From assembly GCA_019136935.1 (NCBI GenBank), contig JAGVTI010000240.1:1-10414 (forward strand): a DNA stretch of 10,414 nt, written 5' to 3'. The position numbers were made by a program, and so were the translations under genes. Shown piece after piece: positions 6,260-10,414 of the stretch (within the stretch, counting starts at the first letter, position 1; each line of letters begins with the position of its first letter). This stretch comes from Deltaproteobacteria bacterium (lineage in GTDB: Bacteria > Desulfobacterota > Syntrophia > Syntrophales > JAAYKM01). The notes beneath the pieces are model-generated. The model saw only the letters and a list, made by a program, of their open reading frames with translations. It was not told the DNA's origin and ran no database searches.

Positions 6260-7858
6260 TTATCGGCCGTTCAGGTCCACCGTGTAGTCCGCGATATTCT
6301 GGCAGTGGTCGGAAACCCGTTCGAGCTGAACCAGGTACTCGATGAAGATGGGACCGGCTTCATCCTGGCAGATGCCGCTGTAGAAGCGCACGAGGTGGTT
6401 TTCCCGGGCCTCTTTTGTTTTGACGTCCACTTCCTCCTCCTGGTCCGTGATTTTGCGGATCAGGTCCGGGTCGTCCCGGTCGAGAAGACGCTTGGCCATG
6501 CGCAGGTTATCGAAAACCAGGCGTTCGATTTCCCGTTTTTCCTTTTCCCCTTCCCAGCTGAACTGGACGCCCCGGTGGTGCTTGCTCCGGGCCAGTTCCA
6601 GAATGTTCATGGCGTGATCACCGATCCGTTCGATGTCGTCGGCCATGGCCGTATACAGGAAAAGGCGGCGGGTCCTCGGCTCCGTCAGTTCGTTGTTGGA
6701 GATTTTCCAGAGGTAACGCACGATCTGATGCCGCAAATGGTCGACGACCATCTCGATATAGCCGATATTCCGGTCCTTCCCTTTATCGTAGCGATCGAGG
6801 AGGCTGGTGCTCTCCTCCATCATTTTTCCCGCCAGGGTAATTTCCCGTTCGAGTTCTTTCCTGACGCAATCCAGGGCGATTTCCGGTTCCTGCAGGCGCT
6901 TTTCGTCGAGATACTCCGGTGTGAGCGGCAGGGTTTCCTCCGTGCCGGGAATGAGCCATTCCACCATCCGGGCAAAGGGCTTCAGCAGAAAGATAAAAAC
7001 CAGGGCGACGGACAGGTTGAACAGGAGGTGGCCGAAAACGATCTGCTGGGGGACGGTCACGGGGAGGCCCGCCAGAAAATCCGTGAGCCAGTACAGGGTG
7101 ATCATGCAGGCCAGCGCGCCGATCAACTTGAAGAGAAAATGGGAAACCGCGGTCCTTCTCCCGCTGATGCCCGCAATCGTGCCGGCCATCAGGGCCGTCA
7201 CGGTGGTGCCGACGTTGGCGCCGAAAACGATCGGCAGGGCGCTCTGCAAAGTCATGAGATCCTGCTGGGCCAGGATGACCAGGATACTGATCGGAATGAC
7301 GGAGGCGTGGACGACGACCGTGAACAAAAGGCCGATGGCAAATCCGACGAGGGGGGATGTCGTTTCCCGGAAGAAGCGGACGAAGATCTCGCTGTCTTTC
7401 AGAGGCGCCGTGGCATCGGATGTCAGGCTGAGGCCGAAGAACAGCAGCCCGAAATAGAAGAGAACCTCACCGATGATCTTCCAGCGGGGAAACCGGGAGA
7501 ACCAGAGAAGTCCGCCTGAGATGATGAAGACCGGGGAAAAATCCGTGAATTTCCAGACCACAAGCTGAACCGTCAGGACGGTTCCCACATCCGCCCCCAG
7601 CAGGATGCCCAGGGAATGGTAGAAAGAGATCAGGCCCGCGCTGACCATGCCGACGGTCAGGACCGTCGTGGCGGAGCTGCTTTGAAAGAGAATCGTCGTG
7701 GCCACTCCCGTTAAGAGCCCGGACAGGGGTTTCTGGACGACATACTTGATGTATTTGCGGATACGGAAGGTAAACAGCTGCTGCACCGCCGTGCTCAGCT
7801 GCATCATGGCAAAAAGGAACAGGACCAGTCCCGCGCAGAGAAGCAAAAAAGATTTCAT
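6260..7858 (-). CDS. Na+/phosphate cotransporter family protein with C-terminal PhoU-like domain
   Basis: A 532-residue inner-membrane protein of the NptA/YjbB-type Na/Pi cotransporter family. Residues 1-300 hold about eight to nine hydrophobic segments arranged as two repeats. Repeat one carries the substrate motif QSSSATT (59-65) and GADVGTV (88-94); repeat two carries GANVGTT (213-219). Residues about 325-532 form a cytoplasmic helical PhoU-like domain with two metal-binding-type motifs, DDIERIGDHAMNI (407-419) and QLERVSDHCQNI (511-522). Oddly, the position where repeat two normally has a second QSSS-type motif reads HASVIP (184-189). Members of the family move phosphate with sodium; direction and affinity cannot be read here. 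ATG at 7858 follows GGAAGGAGG closely. The gene starts 17 bases after the era stop, so the two are probably one transcript. It lies away from any pst or pho regulatory gene in the window. Confidence 0.92.
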   Translation of the reverse strand: MKSFLLLCAGLVLFLFAMMQLSTAVQQLFTFRIRKYIKYVVQKPLSGLLTGVATTILFQSSSATTVLTVGMVSAGLISFYHSLGILLGADVGTVLTVQLVVWKFTDFSPVFIISGGLLWFSRFPRWKIIGEVLFYFGLLFFGLSLTSDATAPLKDSEIFVRFFRETTSPLVGFAIGLLFTVVVHASVIPISILVILAQQDLMTLQSALPIVFGANVGTTVTALMAGTIAGISGRRTAVSHFLFKLIGALACMITLYWLTDFLAGLPVTVPQQIVFGHLLFNLSVALVFIFLLKPFARMVEWLIPGTEETLPLTPEYLDEKRLQEPEIALDCVRKELEREITLAGKMMEESTSLLDRYDKGKDRNIGYIEMVVDHLRHQIVRYLWKISNNELTEPRTRRLFLYTAMADDIERIGDHAMNILELARSKHHRGVQFSWEGEKEKREIERLVFDNLRMAKRLLDRDDPDLIRKITDQEEEVDVKTKEARENHLVRFYSGICQDEAGPIFIEYLVQLERVSDHCQNIADYTVDLNGR

Positions 7859-7875
7859 AACCTCCTTCCGGCTGT

Positions 7876-8766
7876 TTACTCTTCGGTGTAACCGAATTCC
7901 TGCAGCATCCGTCTGTCCTGGGTCCAGTCCTTCCGGACCCGCACGAAAAGCTGGAGAAAAATCCTCGATGCGAAAAATATTTCCAGATCCGTCCGGGCCA
8001 GCGAGCCGATCTGCTTCAGCATGGAACCCTTTTTGCCGATGAGGATCCCCTTTTGGGAATCCTTTTCCACCGTGATGGTCGCCGCGATGCGAATCCGCCG
8101 GTGATCCTCGTCCTCTTTGAACGAATCGACGGTCACGGCCGTGGCATAGGGAATCTCCTGGTGCGTGAGCAGGATGATCTTTTCCCGGATCACTTCCGCC
8201 GTAATGAACCGTTCCGTCCGGTCGGTCATCATGTCCTCGGGAAACAGGGCCGCTCCCTCGGGCAGATGTTTCCAGATTTCGTCCAGGAGGACGTCCATTC
8301 CTCGTCCGTCCAGGGCGGACAGGGGGATGATCGCCTCGAACGGGAAAAGTTTCCGCAGTTCGTCAATCAAGGGCAGAAGGAGGTCCTTTTTGATCAGGTC
8401 GATCTTGTTGATTCCCAAAATGACGGGCAAGGGATTTCCCTCGAGAGATTCGATCAGCTGCCGGTCTCCCCTTTGCACGCCCTTGTCGGCTTCGATGAGA
8501 AGCAGCAGGAGGTCCGTACTTCCGAAGGTGCGGACGGCCGTATCGACCATCAGTCTGTTCAGGGTGGTAAACGCCTCGTGAATTCCCGGGGTGTCGATGA
8601 AGATGAATTGGCCGTCGCCGCGGTTATGGATCCCCATGATGCGATTGCGCGTTGTCTGCGGTTTCGGCGTTGTAATGGCGATTTTTTCCCCGACGATGTG
8701 GTTCATCAGGGTCGATTTCCCCACGTTCGGTCTTCCGATGATGCCGATGAAGCCGGATTTGAACAT
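7876..8766 (-). CDS. era: GTPase Era
   Basis: A 296-residue GTPase of the normal length for Era, which binds the 3' end of 16S rRNA and assists maturation of the 30S subunit. The N-terminal G domain has G1 GRPNVGKS (11-18), the switch region PKPQTTRNRI (34-43), G3 DTPG (58-61), G4 NKID (120-123) and G5 SALDGRG (150-156). The C-terminal KH domain contains GILIGKKGSMLKQIG (240-254), the RNA-binding loop. All key residues are present. The start ATG at 8766 is supported by AAGGAG (8774-8779) with seven-base spacing. The Na/Pi cotransporter follows 17 bases downstream. Upstream lies a 240-base gap with a possible structured leader, then the radical SAM gene on the same strand. An rnc gene, often near era, is not in the window. 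Confidence 0.97.
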   Translation of the reverse strand: MFKSGFIGIIGRPNVGKSTLMNHIVGEKIAITTPKPQTTRNRIMGIHNRGDGQFIFIDTPGIHEAFTTLNRLMVDTAVRTFGSTDLLLLLIEADKGVQRGDRQLIESLEGNPLPVILGINKIDLIKKDLLLPLIDELRKLFPFEAIIPLSALDGRGMDVLLDEIWKHLPEGAALFPEDMMTDRTERFITAEVIREKIILLTHQEIPYATAVTVDSFKEDEDHRRIRIAATITVEKDSQKGILIGKKGSMLKQIGSLARTDLEIFFASRIFLQLFVRVRKDWTQDRRMLQEFGYTEE

Positions 8767-8791
8767 GGTGTCACTCCTTCATTAATCCATA

Positions 8792-8921
8792 TCCGATTCG
8801 GTCATGAGTGATCATCCGGGTGACGAGACTCAGGCGCCGGCCGAGGAACCCTAACCCTCCTGTACCCCGTCCGGTGAGAATCCTCATTTCCTCCGGAATG
8901 ACCGAGGGGACCTGAATCGGA
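8792..8921 (-). ncRNA. Candidate structured RNA leader upstream of era
   Basis: Read as minus-strand RNA, TCCGATTC plus GGTC (8921-8909, one A bulged at 8913) pairs with GACC plus GAATCGGA (8803-8792), a 12-bp closing stem. It encloses about 105 bases including a nested hairpin: TCCGG (8897-8893) with CCGGA (8874-8870), inside it TGAG/CTCA closing a GATT tetraloop, with AGGAAA bulged on one side. An alternative 8-bp stem, TCGGTCAT (8906-8899) with ATGACCGA (8805-8798), uses part of the same 3' arm and excludes the first. The element ends 12 bases before the era Shine-Dalgarno. It matches no RNA family I recognise. It could be an autoregulatory leader or a chance fold. Confidence 0.35.
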
Positions 8922-8967
8922 CATCACGGCGACGTCTTGAAGACCCGGATGCACGACCAATGAAATC

Positions 8968-8996
8968 CACATAACATGGAACATTCGTGAACGCAA
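8968..8996 (-). promoter_or_regulatory. Weak candidate promoter for the era operon
   Basis: On the minus strand TTGCGT (8991-8996) precedes TATGTG (8968-8973) by 17 bases, with TG one base upstream of the -10 (extended -10 form). Both hexamers match consensus at only about half the positions. If used, transcription would start near 8960 and include the whole candidate structured leader. Read-through from the radical SAM gene is the alternative. Confidence 0.25.
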
Positions 8997-9006
8997 CCAT
9001 CGGCGA

Positions 9007-10056
9007 TCAGAATTGATCCGTTCTTTTGAGCTTTGAAATGACGCGGGTTCCCTCGGACAGGACGAGGGAACCCCGTTCGAGTTCGGGGGCGGTGCGAATG
9101 ACGATTTCTTGCAGCCCGAAGCGTTTCTGCAGTTCCCGGATATTCCCGTTTTTTTCTCCCCGGAAAGAGGAGACGTCCCGGGGGGAGACGGAAAAAGCCG
9201 CTTTACGGTCGGCGGCGCCTCTTTCGTGAAGGAGCCGCACCGCCATATCCAGGAAGAGGGAGGCTTCGACCAGGGACCGAAAAGCGGGGTGGAAGGGACC
9301 TGCCACGACGCTTCCGGGCGTTCTCATCAGATCCGTTTCCAGAAGTCCCAGCCGGATCAGGGGAATCCCGGCCTTTTCAAAAAAGACCAGGGCCCTTTTG
9401 CATAGCCGGATGGCGTCGGAAAGGCCGAGGGGGCTGTATTCCCCCGCGTGATACATCGAGGCGAGAACGGTGTCCGCGAAAACCAGCGTCGGGTGCAGGC
9501 GGACCATATCCGGTTCGAGGTCGATGGCGCGTCGTACGGACTCCGCGAAGGTGTCCCCGCCGTCCCCGGGAAGTCCCGCCATCAGGTGCAGTCCCACGGT
9601 GATCCCGCGGTCTTTCGCAAGCCGGACCGCCCGGACCACGTCTTCGGCCGTATGGCCCCGCCGGGCCAGTTGAAGAACCCGGTCGTTCATCGACTGCACG
9701 CCGATTTCAATGGTCCCGACACCCTGTTCCACCAGCATATCGAGTATTTCCGGCCCCAGATCGTCCGGCCTGGTCGACATCCTTACTTCGTCGATCATTC
9801 CGTCCCGGATCATCCCGCCGGTTACGGCAAGAAGCCGCTTCTGTTCGCACATTGCCATTCCCGTGAAATTGCCGCCGTAGAAGGCAAGCGCCACTTGTCC
9901 TGTTCCGGTTTTCCGGTGGGCGGCATACCGGGCAACCGTTTCCCGGATATAAGCCTCCGTGAGAGGCTCCCGATCTTTCCCCGCGATCTGCCGCGTATTA
10001 CAGAAAATACAACGATGGGGGCATCCCCGGTTCATGAGAAAAATAGGGACGATCAT
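9007..10056 (-). CDS. Elp3-like radical SAM protein (no acetyltransferase domain)
   Basis: A 349-residue radical SAM enzyme. The [4Fe-4S] motif is CPHRCIFC with Cys12, Cys16 and Cys19 (CX3CX2C). FYGGNFTG (59-66) is the SAM-binding GG motif, EIGVQS (117-122) and ARRGHTAEDV (131-140) are typical of the Elp3-like group, and GLHLMAGLPGD (155-165) closes the barrel. Residues after about 270 form the short C-terminal domain found in stand-alone bacterial members; the GNAT domain of true Elp3 is absent. Members of this group are commonly found close to rnc and era in bacteria, which suggests an RNA-linked role, but the substrate is not established. ATG at 10056 lacks a clear Shine-Dalgarno (AAAGG is about 17 bases away), yet the start matches the family, where a PIFL-type strand directly precedes the first Cys. 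It is transcribed away from the DsbC-like gene; era follows 240 bases downstream on the same strand. Confidence 0.88.
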   Translation of the reverse strand: MIVPIFLMNRGCPHRCIFCNTRQIAGKDREPLTEAYIRETVARYAAHRKTGTGQVALAFYGGNFTGMAMCEQKRLLAVTGGMIRDGMIDEVRMSTRPDDLGPEILDMLVEQGVGTIEIGVQSMNDRVLQLARRGHTAEDVVRAVRLAKDRGITVGLHLMAGLPGDGGDTFAESVRRAIDLEPDMVRLHPTLVFADTVLASMYHAGEYSPLGLSDAIRLCKRALVFFEKAGIPLIRLGLLETDLMRTPGSVVAGPFHPAFRSLVEASLFLDMAVRLLHERGAADRKAAFSVSPRDVSSFRGEKNGNIRELQKRFGLQEIVIRTAPELERGSLVLSEGTRVISKLKRTDQF

Positions 10057-10084
10057 GCTTGTGAAAAGATACCTTTCTTCGATC

Positions 10085-10113
10085 TTGACACGCTGTGGGA
10101 GGGATTGTATACG
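10085..10113 (+). promoter_or_regulatory. Sigma-70-type promoter of the DsbC-like gene
   Basis: A perfect TTGACA (10085-10090) is followed by a 17-base spacer and TATACG (10108-10113, four of six matches). Transcription would start near 10120, leaving a leader of about 44 bases before the ATG at 10164. This is the best promoter in the window. Confidence 0.65.
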
Positions 10114-10133
10114 ACATGAAACGAACAGCGCAA
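10107..10133 (-). promoter_or_regulatory. Possible divergent promoter of the radical SAM gene
   Basis: On the minus strand TTGCGC is followed by a 16-base spacer and TATACA. The -10 uses the same palindromic GTATAC (10107-10112) as the plus-strand promoter. The -35 matches consensus poorly (three of six), so support is modest; the leader to the ATG at 10056 would be about 45 bases. Confidence 0.28.
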
Positions 10134-10163
10134 CGCCATTTTCAATCCCAAGGGGGAAACACC

Positions 10164-10414
10164 ATGCACAGAGCGATGAAGGCAGTTGTAACCGGTATCT
10201 GGACCCTGCTTTTTCTCCTGGGGGTATTTCTCCCGTCCCTTTGGGCCGAGGCCACGGAGGAAATCCTGAAAAAGGATTTCCCGAGTTTCGTCTTCGACAG
10301 GGTGGTCCCGACGGCGGTCAAGGGAATATACGCCGTCATTTACGCCGGCCAGGAAGTCGTTTACTATGTACCGGAGGCCGGCGTCCTGATTACGGGAGAG
10401 ATGATCGCCAAAGG
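10164..10414 (+). CDS. DsbC/DsbG-like thiol:disulfide isomerase, N-terminal part (C-terminus beyond right edge)
   Basis: 83 codons are visible. ATG at 10164 has AGGGGG (10151-10156) seven bases upstream; an internal ATG at 10176 is the alternative. Residues 1-30 are a Sec signal peptide: a short basic start (MHRAMK), a hydrophobic core (GIWTLLFLLGVFLPSLWAEA) and a likely cut after an Ala near residues 28-30. The mature part continues LKKDFPSFVFDRVV, TAVKGIYAVIYAGQEVVYYV and GVLITGEMIAK, which follows the pattern of the DsbC/DsbG N-terminal dimerisation domain (residues leading to KG-Y-V, a Y-Y strand, then a G-x-hydrophobic-hydrophobic strand). The thioredoxin domain with its CXXC would lie past the edge, so catalysis cannot be confirmed. 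It would act in the periplasm on disulfides or c-type cytochrome assembly. It has its own strong promoter and is divergent from the radical SAM gene. Confidence 0.75.
   Translation, partial: MHRAMKAVVTGIWTLLFLLGVFLPSLWAEATEEILKKDFPSFVFDRVVPTAVKGIYAVIYAGQEVVYYVPEAGVLITGEMIAK

Noticed and set aside
6305..7519. 404-codon open frame antisense to the Na/Pi cotransporter
   Set aside because: Rich in Glu, Gln, Gly and Asp with no domain; it mirrors the codons of the real membrane protein.
8845..8853. TAGGGTTCC on the minus strand, reminiscent of the ykkC/guanidine-I riboswitch
   Set aside because: Only this nine-base stretch resembles it; the other conserved segments, such as the AAAAGCCCGGGAGA-like 3' part, are missing, and era is not a guanidine-type target.
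8802..8996. 64-codon minus-strand frame in the gap before era
   Set aside because: It would need a TTG start without a Shine-Dalgarno, has no hydrophobic or domain features, and coincides with the candidate structured leader.
1..10414. CRISPR array, insertion sequence, prophage or tRNA gene
   Set aside because: No direct repeat series, transposase, terminal repeats or tRNA-like cloverleaf were seen on reading both strands.

Overview
The window reads as an ordinary chromosomal stretch of a moderately GC-rich Gram-negative bacterium. The gene content (poly(A) polymerase with a basic tail, a stand-alone Elp3-type radical SAM protein beside era, a DsbC-type periplasmic protein, a multi-PAS sensor and a rubrerythrin-like ferritin) best fits the former Deltaproteobacteria (Desulfobacterota, for example Syntrophia-like lineages). 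That placement comes from gene content and protein style, not from a marker phylogeny. There is no sign of a mobile element, CRISPR array, tRNA or rRNA.

Layout. (1) Positions 1-1748, minus strand: the N-terminal 582 residues of a membrane-anchored multi-PAS sensor, cut by the left edge. (2) 1749-2049: a divergent intergenic region with two inverted repeats. (3) 2050-3399, plus: pcnB, poly(A) polymerase. (4) 3606-5570, plus: an ABC-F translation-type ATPase with its own probable promoter, ending against a GC-rich inverted repeat. (5) 5614-6132, minus: a rubrerythrin-like diiron protein with its own promoter, convergent with the ABC-F gene. (6) 6260-7858 and 7876-8766, minus: a Na+/phosphate cotransporter with a PhoU tail directly downstream of era, 17 bases apart and probably co-transcribed. 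(7) 8767-9006: a 240-base gap that can fold, as minus-strand RNA, into a long stem enclosing a nested hairpin just before the era ribosome binding site. (8) 9007-10056, minus: an Elp3-like radical SAM protein. (9) 10164 to the right edge, plus: the exported N-terminal part of a DsbC/DsbG-like protein, driven by a strong sigma-70-type promoter that overlaps a possible divergent promoter for the radical SAM gene.

Functionally, pcnB, ABC-F and era are RNA or ribosome housekeeping genes, and the Elp3-like radical SAM may be a fourth. The phosphate transporter and the ferritin-like protein look like ion-handling or stress genes attached to them. I found no convincing new multi-gene system. The most interesting signals are non-coding: the structured leader before era, the hairpin directly before pcnB, and the back-to-back promoters around 10085-10132. 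One protein oddity also stands out: a degenerate second substrate-binding motif in the phosphate transporter.
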